Shown: positions 1-8,672 of the stretch, piece by piece | Layout: the number at the start of each line of letters is the position of its first letter | Numbering within the stretch: the first letter of the stretch is position 1 | Origin: Gammaproteobacteria bacterium | GTDB taxonomy: Bacteria > Pseudomonadota > Gammaproteobacteria > Nevskiales > Nevskiaceae | Reading direction: 5' to 3' | DNA: 41,188 nucleotides | Assembly: GCA_016182805.1 (NCBI GenBank) | Contig: JACPFV010000026.1 | Coordinates: forward strand, 1 to 41,188 | The notes under the pieces: model-generated | Seen by the model: only the letters and a program-made list of their open reading frames with translations | Database searches by the model: none | What the model was told of the DNA's origin: nothing | Program-made: the position numbers and the translations under genes

Positions 1-1
1 G

Positions 2-535
2 CAGCGCCTGGTCCACCTGATGCAGATGCGCCTCGCCGGCGCCGCGTCCGAACCCGGCGCGGCGGAAGTCGACGCGCTGGCACGGCGCGAGGCAGACGCC
101 TTGGCCCGCCCCGCGCGCGTCCGCTTCCACCACATCTTCGCCGGCGGCGATCGCGCCGAGGAGCGCCTGCGGGCGTTGGCGCAAAGGCAGCCGGCGCCGG
201 CCGACGCGGCGCGCCTGAGCGACCCTTTACTGCTCGCCGCGCAGATCGGCCCGGCGCACGAGGCGGGGATCGCGCGCGACTTCGGGCCGTCCTTCGCAGC
301 GGCGGTGATGCGGCTGCCTGCTGGACAGTGGTCGGCGCCGGTCCGCTCGGCCTACGGCGCGCACCTGGTCTGGGTCGAGCGGCACTGGCCCGCCGTCGCC
401 GCCGATCCGGACTACGCGCGCGAACGCGCGCGCCTGGCCCTGCGCGCCACAAGCCAGGAACAGGCGCAGACCGAGGCCACACGGGCCTTGCGCAGCCGCT
501 ATCGCGTCCGCCACGGTTCCGGAGGCGAGCCATGA
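2..535 (+). CDS. Parvulin-like peptidyl-prolyl isomerase, 5' end cut by the window
   Basis: The frame is open to the left edge, so the true start lies outside and only the C-terminal part (about 177 codons) is seen. The visible part has a pattern typical of PpiC/parvulin rotamase domains: a RVRFHHIFAGG strand near residues 40-50, then a block with LPAGQWSAPVRSAYGAHLVWVE, where rotamases usually have a G-x-W-x-G-P-[IV]-x-S-x-[YF]-G-x-H-[LI] motif. That motif is well kept here (QWSAPVRSAYGAHLV). The family acts on folding proteins, usually in the periplasm; no signal peptide can be checked because the N-terminus is missing. The stop overlaps the next start (ATGA), so it is translationally coupled to the HupE/UreJ-type gene. 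A scaffold-like role for that membrane protein is inference. Confidence 0.7.
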   Translation, partial: QRLVHLMQMRLAGAASEPGAAEVDALARREADALARPARVRFHHIFAGGDRAEERLRALAQRQPAPADAARLSDPLLLAAQIGPAHEAGIARDFGPSFAAAVMRLPAGQWSAPVRSAYGAHLVWVERHWPAVAADPDYARERARLALRATSQEQAQTEATRALRSRYRVRHGSGGEP

Positions 536-1530
536 AGTACTGCTGGCTGGCGCTGTTGCTGCTGTTTGCGGCCGCCCCCGCGCCGGCGCATCCGCTGGCG
601 CCGGCTCTGCTGGACCTGCGCGAATCCGCCGGCGGCCGGGTCGAGGTGCTGCTGAAAACCTCCCTGACGCTGTCGCGCGAGTTGCAGCAACCGCTGTTCC
701 CGGCACGCTGCCGCGTCGTCGACCGCCGCCCGCCCGAGCGCGCGGCCGACGCCCGTCTGGAACGCTGGCGCCTGGACTGCGGGGCGCAGGGACTGGCCGG
801 CGCCCGCATCGCGATGGCGGGCGACCACGAGTACGACCTCAACGTGGTGGTCAACATCGCGCGCGCCGACGGCTCGAACATCCGCACCCTGCTCAGCCCG
901 GCCACGCCGGGCTTCGTCGTGCCGGCGCGCGAATCGGGCCTGCATGTGACCGGCCGCTACCTGGGCCTGGGCGTCGGTCATCTGCTGACCGGGCTCGACC
1001 ATCTGCTGTTCGTGCTGGGCCTGCTGCTGTGGCTGCATGGGGGCCGTGCGCTGCCGGTCGCGGTGTCCGCGTTCACGCTGGGACACAGCGTGACGCTGGC
1101 GCTGGCGACGCTGGGGCTTGCGCGCGTGGCCGCCGCGCCGGTGGAGCTGGGCATCGCGCTGTCCATCCTGTGGCTGGCGATCCAGCTCGGCGGCGGATCG
1201 GGCCGGGAGCCGCGGCGTTCGCTGGAGCATGCGCTATTCCTGCCCTTCGTGTTCGGCCTGCTGCACGGCCTGGGCTTTGCCGGCGCCCTGATCGAAGTGG
1301 GGCTGCCGGACGACGGCGTGCCGCTTGCCCTGCTCGGCTTCAATGCCGGCATCGAGCTGGGGCAACTGGCTTTCATCGGCGCCGTCGCGCTGCTGCATCG
1401 GGGCGTGGCGAACCGCGTCCGCAACTGGGCCCCGGCGCGGGTCGTCGGCACCCACCTGATCGGCGCGATGTCGGCATTCTGGATTTGGGAGCGCGGCTGG
1501 CCGCTGCTGTTCCCGGCCGCGGGCGGCTGA
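532..1530 (+). CDS. HupE/UreJ family membrane protein
   Basis: 332 residues. The ATG at 532 overlaps the preceding stop as ATGA and is followed by a clear signal peptide ending near APAHPLAP. An N-terminal extracytoplasmic domain of about 130 residues is followed by roughly six to seven membrane segments. The membrane part carries the His-rich signatures of HupE/UreJ proteins: GHLLTGLDHLLFVLG, FTLGHSVTLAL and FGLLHGLGFAGAL. Relatives are linked to nickel or cobalt handling, but this long form with an extracytoplasmic N-terminal domain is uncharacterised as far as I know, and no hydrogenase or urease genes are nearby. Metal transport is a family-level guess. The partner is the rotamase-like gene directly upstream. 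Confidence 0.8.
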   Translation: MKYCWLALLLLFAAAPAPAHPLAPALLDLRESAGGRVEVLLKTSLTLSRELQQPLFPARCRVVDRRPPERAADARLERWRLDCGAQGLAGARIAMAGDHEYDLNVVVNIARADGSNIRTLLSPATPGFVVPARESGLHVTGRYLGLGVGHLLTGLDHLLFVLGLLLWLHGGRALPVAVSAFTLGHSVTLALATLGLARVAAAPVELGIALSILWLAIQLGGGSGREPRRSLEHALFLPFVFGLLHGLGFAGALIEVGLPDDGVPLALLGFNAGIELGQLAFIGAVALLHRGVANRVRNWAPARVVGTHLIGAMSAFWIWERGWPLLFPAAGG

Positions 1531-1537
1531 CGTTATC

Positions 1538-1555
1538 GCGGCGCTACGGCGCCGC
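1538..1555. terminator. Short GC hairpin between convergent genes
   Basis: A perfect 7-bp stem (GCGGCGC / GCGCCGC) with a TACG tetraloop sits between the end of the HupE/UreJ gene and the stop of the convergent M23 peptidase gene. There is no T-run on either side, so it is at best a weak or Rho-assisted termination signal. Confidence 0.3.
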
Positions 1556-2371
1556 CTTGCCCAGTTCCGGCATCGGCCCGACCAGCAGCTGCGCGTCCAG
1601 CCGCGTATCGAACCAGTTCATGCGGAAGCACAGGTGCGGGCCGGTGGCGCGGCCGGTGGCGCCGACCTCGCCGATGAGCTGGCCCTTGGCCACCTCCTGG
1701 CCCTCCTGCACGTGCAGCTTGCTGAGATGCAGGTAGGTCGACGTCATGCCGTGGCCGTGGTCCAGGATGACGGTGCCGCCGGTGTAATACAGGTCGGCGC
1801 GCGCCAGCCGCACGACGCCGCCGCCGGCAGCTTTCACCGGCGTGCCGGCGGGCGCGGCGATGTCCACGCCGAAATGCGGCTGCCGCGGCTCGCCGTTGAG
1901 GATGCGCTGGCTGCCGTAGACGCCGGAGATGCGCCCGACCACCGGCCACTCGTAGCCGGATGCGAAATCGGGGCGCGCGGTGTCGCTGGCGCGCGCGGCG
2001 GCGACGCGCTGGTTGTCCAGCTCGATCCGCTTGAGCGCCTCGGCCGGCGGCGTGACCATCGCCTGCGGCAGTCCGTCGATGCGCTGGATCGGGTATTCGC
2101 GCGGCTGCACGGCGTAGCGTAGTACCTGCTCCGCGCCCCCTGGAGCCTTCAGCCGCAGTTCGGCCTCCGGCGGCTCGTCGCGGCTCAGGCCGAATACGAA
2201 ACGGCCTTCCGGCGAAACGCGCAGCTCGCGGCCCTTGAACCAGACCTGGCTGCCCGGCGCAACGCGACCGGTGACGGCGGCGCCCTGGGTCCAGGGGCCG
2301 CTCAGCTCGGGCGCGGGCAGGTCCGCCGCCTGCGCGGCAGTCGCGAGCATCGCGACGACGAGCGCGCGCAT
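1544..2371 (-). CDS. Exported M23 family metallopeptidase
   Basis: 275 residues. The start at 2371 overlaps the stop of the oligopeptidase gene by one base (TGATG) and gives a signal peptide ending near AAQAA. An N-terminal beta-rich region (about 20-110) resembles the domain seen before the catalytic part in this group; the M23 domain covers about 150-260 with HFGVDIAAPAGTPV (first zinc His and Asp) and the GHGMTSTYLHLS strand. The usual HxH pair is GPHLCF here, so the expected zinc-ligand His is replaced by Cys. The family cuts peptidoglycan cross-links in the periplasm; activity here is uncertain because of the substitution. It is the last gene of the gltX-vapBC-thrS-oligopeptidase string. 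Confidence 0.82.
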   Translation of the reverse strand: MRALVVAMLATAAQAADLPAPELSGPWTQGAAVTGRVAPGSQVWFKGRELRVSPEGRFVFGLSRDEPPEAELRLKAPGGAEQVLRYAVQPREYPIQRIDGLPQAMVTPPAEALKRIELDNQRVAAARASDTARPDFASGYEWPVVGRISGVYGSQRILNGEPRQPHFGVDIAAPAGTPVKAAGGGVVRLARADLYYTGGTVILDHGHGMTSTYLHLSKLHVQEGQEVAKGQLIGEVGATGRATGPHLCFRMNWFDTRLDAQLLVGPMPELGKAAP

Positions 2372-4515
2372 CACTGGGCGATCCCGGCGCGGTCGAGGAT
2401 GAAGGCGTACTCCAGCGCCTTCTCGCGGAAGCGCGGGTAGCGTCCCGACTTGCCGCCGTGGCCGGCCTCCATGTTGACGTGGAACAGCAGCGGGTTGGCG
2501 TCGGTCTTGGTGGCGCGCAGCCTGGCCACCCACTTGGCCGGCTCGTAGTACTGCACCTGCGAATCCCACAGGCCGGTGGTCACCAGCATGGACGGGTAGT
2601 TCTGCGCCTTGACGTTGTCGTACGGCGAGTACGACAGCATGTAGTCGTAGTACGCCTTCCGCTTGGGGTTGCCCCACTCGTCGAACTCGTTGGTGGTGAG
2701 CGGGATCGACTCGTCGAGCATGGTCGTCACCACGTCCACGAACGGGACGTGCGCTACGATGCCGCGGTACAGGTCCGGCCGCCGGTTGACCACCGCGCCC
2801 ATAAGCAGGCCGCCGGCGCTGCCGCCCATGGCGAACACCTTGTCGCGCGCGGCATAACCTTTCCGGACCAGGTGCTCGGTCACGTCGATGAAGTCGTTGA
2901 AGGTGTTCTTCTTGCGCAGCAGCTTGCCGTCCTCGTACCAGGCGCGGCCCAGTTCCTGCCCGCCGCGGACGTGCGCGATGGCGTAGACGAAGCCGCGGTC
3001 CAGCAGCGAGATCGCCGGCAGCTGGAACACCGGGTCCTCGGAATATCCATAGGAGCCGTAGGCGTACTGGTACAGCGGCGCGCTGCCGTCGCGCTGGAAC
3101 CCCTTGCGATACACCAGCGACACCGGGACATGGGTGCCGTCCCGCGCCGGCGCCTGCAGGTATTCGGTGACGTAGTTCCGCGGATCGAAGCCGCCCAGCA
3201 CCGGCTGGCGCTTGATGAGCTTGCGCTCGCCGCTGCGCAGGTTGTAGTCGTAGACCGTGACCGGCGTGGTCAGCGAGGTGTAGCTGTAGCGCACCCATTC
3301 CGAATCGAGTTCCGGCGTGCTGCCCAGTTGCGCGGTGTACGCCGGCTCGTCGGCGGCGATCGGGCTGCTCCTGCCGCCGTCCCAGGGATGCACGCGCAGC
3401 TTGAGCAGGCCGCCGGAGCGCTCGTTGACGACGAGGTGGCTCTTGAATACCTCGTAGCCCTCGATGAAGGCGTTGCTGGAATGCGGCACGACGATCTTCC
3501 AGCTGCGCTTGTCCGCCGAGGTGTGGATCGGCGCGCGCAGGATGCGGAAGTTCCGGGCCTGCCAGTTGCTGCGGATGACGAAGTCCAGGCCCAGGTGCTC
3601 GACCTGGTACTCGTGGTTCGGCTCGCGCGGCAGCACCGGCTGGAATTGCAGGTCCGGATCGTCGGCGTCGGCGTAGCGCCACTCGGAGACCAGCGTGCTC
3701 TGCAGGACGATGAACAGGAAATTGTCGGACTTGCTCTTGGCCAGGCCGACGTAAAAGCTCCTGTCCTGCTCCTCGTACACCAGCTTGTCCTGCGCGGAAC
3801 CGGTGCCCAGGACGTGCTTCTTCACCTTGTAGCCGAGCAGCGTTTCCGGGTCCTTCTCGACGTACAGGACGGTCTTGTTGTCGTTGGCCCAGACGATGTC
3901 CGGCTCGACGTTCTCGACGCGGTCGCGCAGCGTAACGCCGGTCCGCAGGTCCTTGAAGCGCAGCGTGTACTGGCGGCGCCCCGTGGTGTCCTGGGTGTAC
4001 GCAAGCAGGGTGTTGTCGTAGCTGATCTGCAAGGCGCCGACCTGGGAGAACGCGAGCCCCTTCGCCGCCGTGTTGGCGTTGAGCAGTGTTTCCTCCGGCG
4101 CGTCCAGGCTGCCCTTGCGGCGCAGGTAGACCGGATAATCCTGGCCCTTGCGGAAGCGCGCGTAGTACCAGTAGCCGTTGTCGTAGCTCGGCGGCGTCTC
4201 GTCGTCCTCCTGCAAGCGCCCGACGATCTCGCGGTACAGCTTGTCCTGCAAGGACTTCGTCGGCGCGAGCCAGGCGTCCGCGTACGCATTTTCCGCGCGC
4301 AGGTAGTCCAGCACCGCCGGCGACTGGCGCGTGTCGTCGCGCAGCCAGTAGTAGTTGTCGGTGCGCGCGCCGTTGGGCGACTTCACCTCGTACGGGACGA
4401 CCTGGGCAACCGGCGGCGCGGCCGCCTCCCGCGCCGGCGGCACGGTGCCGCAGGCGGCGAGCGCGGCCAGGCCGAAGGAAACGAAAAAGCGAGTCGCCGT
4501 GCGCATGTGCCTCAT
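2371..4515 (-). CDS. Oligopeptidase B-like S9 serine peptidase, lipoprotein
   Basis: 714 residues, close to the length of oligopeptidase B plus a leader. The start at 4515 is preceded by a GGGAGG ribosome site; the leader FFVSFGLAALAAC is a lipoprotein signal with lipobox LAAC. Residues about 40-430 form the beta-propeller, with the N-terminal DNYYWLRDDTR signature. The C-terminal alpha/beta hydrolase shows GGSAGG (Ser566), Asp651 in GLWDSQVQYYEPAKW and His686 in GHGGKSGRYPR. The family cleaves short peptides after Arg or Lys. E. coli PtrB is cytoplasmic; a lipid-anchored form would work in the envelope. It overlaps the M23 gene downstream and lies 38 bp after thrS. Confidence 0.92.
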   Translation of the reverse strand: MRHMRTATRFFVSFGLAALAACGTVPPAREAAAPPVAQVVPYEVKSPNGARTDNYYWLRDDTRQSPAVLDYLRAENAYADAWLAPTKSLQDKLYREIVGRLQEDDETPPSYDNGYWYYARFRKGQDYPVYLRRKGSLDAPEETLLNANTAAKGLAFSQVGALQISYDNTLLAYTQDTTGRRQYTLRFKDLRTGVTLRDRVENVEPDIVWANDNKTVLYVEKDPETLLGYKVKKHVLGTGSAQDKLVYEEQDRSFYVGLAKSKSDNFLFIVLQSTLVSEWRYADADDPDLQFQPVLPREPNHEYQVEHLGLDFVIRSNWQARNFRILRAPIHTSADKRSWKIVVPHSSNAFIEGYEVFKSHLVVNERSGGLLKLRVHPWDGGRSSPIAADEPAYTAQLGSTPELDSEWVRYSYTSLTTPVTVYDYNLRSGERKLIKRQPVLGGFDPRNYVTEYLQAPARDGTHVPVSLVYRKGFQRDGSAPLYQYAYGSYGYSEDPVFQLPAISLLDRGFVYAIAHVRGGQELGRAWYEDGKLLRKKNTFNDFIDVTEHLVRKGYAARDKVFAMGGSAGGLLMGAVVNRRPDLYRGIVAHVPFVDVVTTMLDESIPLTTNEFDEWGNPKRKAYYDYMLSYSPYDNVKAQNYPSMLVTTGLWDSQVQYYEPAKWVARLRATKTDANPLLFHVNMEAGHGGKSGRYPRFREKALEYAFILDRAGIAQ

Positions 4516-4553
4516 GCTCCCTCCCCAACCCCTCGACAGCGGTGCCCTGCCGA

Positions 4554-6473
4554 TCAGCGCAACGAGGCGAGGCGCCCGACCGCCTCGTCCAGCGCCAGCG
4601 TCTCCTGCTTCTCCTCGCCGCGGAAGCGCAGCGTCACCTTGCCCTCTTCCGCTTCCTTGCGGCCCACGATCACGAGCACCGGGATCTTCATCAGGGCGTG
4701 CTCGCGGATCTTGTAGTTGATCTTCTCGTTGCGCAGGTCGGTCTCGACGCGCATTCCCGCCGCTTTCAGCGACTCGGCGACCTTGCCGGCGAAGGCGTCG
4801 GCGTCGGACACGATGGTCGCGACGACCGCCTGCACCGGCGCCAGCCAGAACGGCAGCGCGCCGGCGTGGTGCTCGATCAGCACGCCGATGAAGCGCTCCA
4901 TCGAGCCGACCATGGCCCGGTGCAGCATGACCGGGTGGCGGCGCTGCGAATGCTCGTCCACGTAGGTGGCGCCGAGGCGCTCCGGCATCATGAAGTCCAC
5001 CTGCATGGTGCCGACCTGCCAGGAGCGGCCGATCGAGTCCTTGAGGTGGTACTCGATCTTGGGGCCGTAGAACGCGCCCTCGCCCGGCAGCTCGGTCCAG
5101 GCCACGCCGGCGCTCTTCAAGGCCGTGCGCAGCGCGTTCTCGGCGCGATCCCACACGTCGTCGGTGCCCAGGCGCTTTTCCGGGCGCAGCGCGATCTTGA
5201 TCGCGATGTCGCTGAAGCCAAAGTTGGAATACACCTCCATCGCCTGGCGGTGGAACGCGGTGACTTCGGATTCGATCTGCGACTCGGTGCAGAAGATGTG
5301 GCCGTCGTCCTGCGTGAACGCGCGCACGCGCATCAGGCCATGCAGCGCGCCGGACGGCTCGTTGCGATGGCAGCCGCCGAACTCGGCGTAGCGGATCGGC
5401 AGGTCGCGGTAGCTGCGCAGGCCGGCGTTGTAGATCTGCACGTGGCCGGGGCAGTTCATCGGCTTCACCGCGTAGGTCCGCTTCTCCGACTCGGTGAAGA
5501 ACATGTTCTCCTTGTAATTGTCCCAGTGGCCGGACTTCTTCCACAGGGTCACGTCCAGGATCAGCGGCGCGCGCACTTCCTGGTAGCCGTTGCGGCGGTA
5601 CGCGGCACGCACGTACTGCTCGACCGCCTGCCACAGCGCCCAGCCCTTGGGGTGCCAGAACACCATGCCGGGCGCCTCTTCCTGCTGGTGGAACAGGTCG
5701 AGCTGCCGGCCGAGGCGGCGGTGGTCGCGCTTCTCGGCCTCTTCCAGCATGTGCAGATGCGCCTTCAGCTCTTCGTCGTTGGCGAAGGCCAGGCCGTAGA
5801 TGCGCTGCAACTGCGCGTTGTTGGCATCGCCGCGCCAGTACGCGCCGGAGACCTTGGTCAGCTTGAAGGCGGTGCCGAGGCGGCCGGTCGAGGGCATGTG
5901 CGGGCCGGTGCACATGTCCAGCCAGTTATCGCCCTGCTTGTAGACCGTCAGCGGCTCGTCCTTGCCGATGCCCTCGCGAATCCACTCGGCCTTGAAGGTC
6001 TCGCCCTTGCCCTCGAAATGGCGGATCGCCGCGTCCCGATCCCAGACCTCGCGCCGGATCGGCAGGTCGCGCTTCACGATCTCCTTCATTTTCTGCTCGA
6101 TCTTTTCCAGATCGGCTTCCGTGAAGGGCTCGGCGCGGGCGAAGTCGTAGTAGAAGCCCGTCTCGGTGGCCGGGCCGAAGGTGATCTGCGTACCCGGATA
6201 CAGCTCCTGCACCGCCTGCGCCAGCACGTGCGCGGCGTCGTGGCGGATCACTTCCAGCGCCTCCGGCTTGTCGCGCGTGACGATCTCGAACTTCGCGTCC
6301 TGCTCGATCGGCCGGTTCAGGTCGTACAGCGCGCCGTTGACGCGCACCACCACCGCCTTCTTGGCGAGACCGGGGCTGATGCCCTTGGCGATGTCGAGGC
6401 CGGTGACGGGGGCGTCGAAGGATTTCTTCGCGCCGTCGGGGAATGTGATTTCAATGGGCATGGGCAGGTTCAT
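4554..6473 (-). CDS. thrS: Threonyl-tRNA synthetase
   Basis: 639 residues, full length for the family. It charges tRNA-Thr in the cytoplasm. The N-terminal TGS domain (about 5-65) is followed by the editing domain with the HDAAH motif (HxxxH) and GPHMPSTG, then a class II core: MNCPGH with the zinc Cys, motif 2 [13 protein letters not shown]...[10 protein letters not shown], and motif 3 [13 protein letters not shown], ending in the anticodon-binding domain. The start at 6473 gives [14 protein letters not shown]; the second Met at residue 5 would match the usual MPxITLPDG beginning better, and neither has a good ribosome site, which fits coupling to vapC only 3 nt upstream. infC, which commonly follows thrS in proteobacteria, is absent; an oligopeptidase gene follows instead. 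Confidence 0.97.
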   Translation of the reverse strand: MNLPMPIEITFPDGAKKSFDAPVTGLDIAKGISPGLAKKAVVVRVNGALYDLNRPIEQDAKFEIVTRDKPEALEVIRHDAAHVLAQAVQELYPGTQITFGPATETGFYYDFARAEPFTEADLEKIEQKMKEIVKRDLPIRREVWDRDAAIRHFEGKGETFKAEWIREGIGKDEPLTVYKQGDNWLDMCTGPHMPSTGRLGTAFKLTKVSGAYWRGDANNAQLQRIYGLAFANDEELKAHLHMLEEAEKRDHRRLGRQLDLFHQQEEAPGMVFWHPKGWALWQAVEQYVRAAYRRNGYQEVRAPLILDVTLWKKSGHWDNYKENMFFTESEKRTYAVKPMNCPGHVQIYNAGLRSYRDLPIRYAEFGGCHRNEPSGALHGLMRVRAFTQDDGHIFCTESQIESEVTAFHRQAMEVYSNFGFSDIAIKIALRPEKRLGTDDVWDRAENALRTALKSAGVAWTELPGEGAFYGPKIEYHLKDSIGRSWQVGTMQVDFMMPERLGATYVDEHSQRRHPVMLHRAMVGSMERFIGVLIEHHAGALPFWLAPVQAVVATIVSDADAFAGKVAESLKAAGMRVETDLRNEKINYKIREHALMKIPVLVIVGRKEAEEGKVTLRFRGEEKQETLALDEAVGRLASLR

Positions 6474-6476
6474 CGT

Positions 6477-6872
6477 TCAGCCGCGCTTCGCGGCTTTCAA
6501 CAGGTTACGGTCGAACGACATGACCGTCATGTCGCGACTCTGCGCGTAGGCGATCACAAGTGCATCCGCAAAACTGATGTTGCTCGCCTCGAACAGCTTC
6601 AGGGCGCCCACAACAGCTTCCCGCGAGTCGCAGACGACGTGGCGGATCAGCAACATTTCGTGCAGCAACTGCGCGATTTCGCCTCGCGGGGTTCGGTAAA
6701 CGCGCTGCAGCACAAATACGCACTCCGCGAAGATCGCCTCCGAAACGAAGGCCGAGCGTTGGCCGCTTTGGACCTCCCGCCAGAACGCCGTTGCCTTGGG
6801 AGAATGCTCTTCGTGATCGCCCAGCAGCCAGCGCAGAATGAAATTGGCGTCAACGACGCAGGTGCTTTCCAT
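6477..6872 (-). CDS. vapC: PIN-domain toxin, VapC type
   Basis: 131 residues, one PIN domain. Acidic residues expected for the Mg2+ site are Asp8 (VVDANFILRW), Glu50 (FAECVFVL), Asp103 (SFADALVIAYA) and Asp121 (VMSFDRNL), so the nuclease should be active. VapC toxins cleave tRNA or rRNA. The ATG at 6872 lies 23 nt inside the vapB reading frame, a common vapBC overlap. The stop is 3 nt before the thrS start, so toxin and synthetase are probably read from the same message. This position between two synthetase genes is unusual. Confidence 0.9.
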   Translation of the reverse strand: MESTCVVDANFILRWLLGDHEEHSPKATAFWREVQSGQRSAFVSEAIFAECVFVLQRVYRTPRGEIAQLLHEMLLIRHVVCDSREAVVGALKLFEASNISFADALVIAYAQSRDMTVMSFDRNLLKAAKRG

Positions 6873-7155
6873 GCCGCTCCCGCACTTCCAGTTCCCAAGC
6901 CAGATCGGTTTCTTCTTCCAGGGTGTAGCGGCCGGGCTGCGCGTACGCCTTGAGCGCACCGGCCAGATCGCGCGCAGGGCTGAGCGTGATCGTCTCGCCG
7001 TGCATTTCGATGCGGACGCGATCCGTTCGAAGCTGGCGCCGCATCGCGGCTGGAAGCGTGATCTGACCCTTGCTGGAAATCCGCGCGCTGGCGTAAACCG
7101 GCGGCTGCGGCTCCTTAAGCGGCGTTCCGCGCGCGGCAGGTATGGGCTTGGACAT
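6850..7155 (-). CDS. vapB: AbrB/SpoVT-type antitoxin, VapB
   Basis: 101 residues. A swapped-hairpin AbrB DNA-binding domain is clear at about 22-65 (SARISSKGQITLPAAMRRQLRTDRVRIE); the C-terminal tail (GRYTLEEETDLAWELEVRERHGK) should neutralise the toxin. A GAGG ribosome site stands 9 nt before the ATG. VapB proteins bind the toxin and repress their own promoter. The gene starts 44 bp after the gltX stop, and that gap holds a TATACT box and two GCTTTAC repeats. Confidence 0.88.
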   Translation of the reverse strand: MSKPIPAARGTPLKEPQPPVYASARISSKGQITLPAAMRRQLRTDRVRIEMHGETITLSPARDLAGALKAYAQPGRYTLEEETDLAWELEVRERHGKHLRR

Positions 7156-7158
7156 GGC

Positions 7159-7192
7159 GCTTTACCTCATGCGACTTGCTTTACGAAGTATA
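7159..7192 (-). promoter_or_regulatory. Candidate vapBC promoter/operator
   Basis: On the minus strand a TATACT -10 box lies at 7187-7192, without a good -35 match. Downstream of it are two GCTTTAC copies (plus-strand 7159-7165 and 7178-7184), 19 bp apart start to start, where an AbrB-type VapB could bind. If used, this promoter would also drive thrS. Inference from pattern only. Confidence 0.4.
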
Positions 7193-7199
7193 GCGCGCC

Positions 7200-8600
7200 T
7201 TACTTTTTCGCGGCGTATGCCCTCGCGGCTTCGAGCCGGACCAGAGTGCGCTCGCGCCCCAGCAGGAACAGCGTCCGGTCGATCGGCGGCGACACCGCCA
7301 TGCCGGCCACGGCGACGCGGATCGGCTGCGCCACCGCACCCAGGCCCACGCCCTTCTTTTCGGCAAGGCCATGCACGGCGGCATGAATCGCCTCCGGCTT
7401 CCACTCGGGCAGCGCCTTCAGCTCCGCGACCAGGGCGTCGAGGATGTCGGCGGCGGCCGGCGTGAGGTGCTTGGCGGCGTCCTTCTCGTTGTAGGCGGCG
7501 ACGTCCGCGTAGAAGAACTTGGACTTCTCCGCCATCTCCACCAGCGTCTTGCAGCGCTCGCGCTGCGCCAGGATCACGTCCTCCAGCTTGGGGCCGTCGG
7601 CCGGCTGCACGCCGAGGCGCTCCAGGTGCCAACGGAATTCGCCGGCGACGTTTTCCGGCGCCTCGCGCTTCAGGTATTCGTGGTTGACCCAGACCAGCTT
7701 TTCCATGTCGAAGCGCGCCGGCGCCTTCTGCACGCGCTCGATGTCGAACAGGCGCTGCATCTCCTCGCGCGTGAACAGCTCCTGGTCGCCGTACGACCAG
7801 CCCAGGCGCACCAGGTAGTTCAGCACCGCGTCGGGCAAGAAGCCCAGCGCGCGGTACTCCACGACGCTTACGGCGCCATGGCGCTTGGACAGCTTCACGC
7901 CGTCCGAGCCCAGGATCATCGGCACGTGGCCGTACTGCGGCGGCGTCGCGCCCAGGGCCGAGAGGATGTTGATCTGGCGGGGCGTGTTGTTGACGTGGTC
8001 GTCGCCGCGAATCACGTGCGTCACGCCCATTTCCCAATCGTCCACCACGACGCAGAAGTTGTAGGTGGGCGTGCCGTCCGAGCGCACGATGATGAGGTCG
8101 TCCAGTTCGGCGTTCTGGAACACGATGTCGCCCTTGATGAGGTCGCGCACCACCACCGCGCCCCCGGTCGGGTTCCTGAAGCGGATCACCGGCTGCACGC
8201 CGGGGCGCGGCTCGGTGCGGTGGCGGCAACGGCCGTCGTAGCGCGGCTTTTCCTTGCGCGCCATCTGCTCGTTGCGCATCTGCTCCAGCTCTTCCTTGCT
8301 GCAATAGCAGTGGTAGGCCGTGCCGGCCTTGAGCATGTCCTGCGCCACCTCGCCGTAGCGGCCGAAGCGCTGGGTCTGGAAGATCGGCTTTTCGTCCGCC
8401 GCCAGGCCCAGCCACTCCATGCCGTCGAAGATCGCCTTGACGGCGGCGTCGGTGGAACGCTCGCGGTCGGTGTCCTCGATGCGCAGCAGGAACTTGCCGC
8501 CGTGCTTCCTGGCGTAGAGGTACGAGAACAGCGCGGTGCGCGCGCCGCCGATGTGCAGGTAGCCGGTCGGGCTGGGCGCGAAGCGGGTGACGACGGACAT
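7200..8600 (-). CDS. gltX: Glutamyl-tRNA synthetase
   Basis: 466 residues, normal for bacterial GluRS. It charges tRNA-Glu. The class I signature is present: FAPSPTGYLHIGGAR (HIGH-type motif) near the N-terminus and KLSKRHG (KMSKS-type) at mid-protein, followed by the helical anticodon-binding C-terminal half. The start at 8600 (MSVVTRFAPSPTG) is the standard beginning. It faces the pterin-synthase gene across a 72-bp divergent region and is followed after 44 bp by vapBC and thrS on the same strand. Confidence 0.97.
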   Translation of the reverse strand: MSVVTRFAPSPTGYLHIGGARTALFSYLYARKHGGKFLLRIEDTDRERSTDAAVKAIFDGMEWLGLAADEKPIFQTQRFGRYGEVAQDMLKAGTAYHCYCSKEELEQMRNEQMARKEKPRYDGRCRHRTEPRPGVQPVIRFRNPTGGAVVVRDLIKGDIVFQNAELDDLIIVRSDGTPTYNFCVVVDDWEMGVTHVIRGDDHVNNTPRQINILSALGATPPQYGHVPMILGSDGVKLSKRHGAVSVVEYRALGFLPDAVLNYLVRLGWSYGDQELFTREEMQRLFDIERVQKAPARFDMEKLVWVNHEYLKREAPENVAGEFRWHLERLGVQPADGPKLEDVILAQRERCKTLVEMAEKSKFFYADVAAYNEKDAAKHLTPAAADILDALVAELKALPEWKPEAIHAAVHGLAEKKGVGLGAVAQPIRVAVAGMAVSPPIDRTLFLLGRERTLVRLEAARAYAAKK

Positions 8601-8672
8601 TGGGTGCGAAAAAGTTCTTGAAAGAGCGCGCGATTTTATCAGGCCCGCGCGCCGGCCCGGTAAAATGCGCGG

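Noticed and set aside
4086-6953. A 955-codon open frame on the plus strand opposite thrS and vapBC
   Set aside because: Its low-complexity, Ala/Arg/His-rich product has no domain, and it lies antisense to well-supported genes. Long antisense frames are common in GC-rich DNA.
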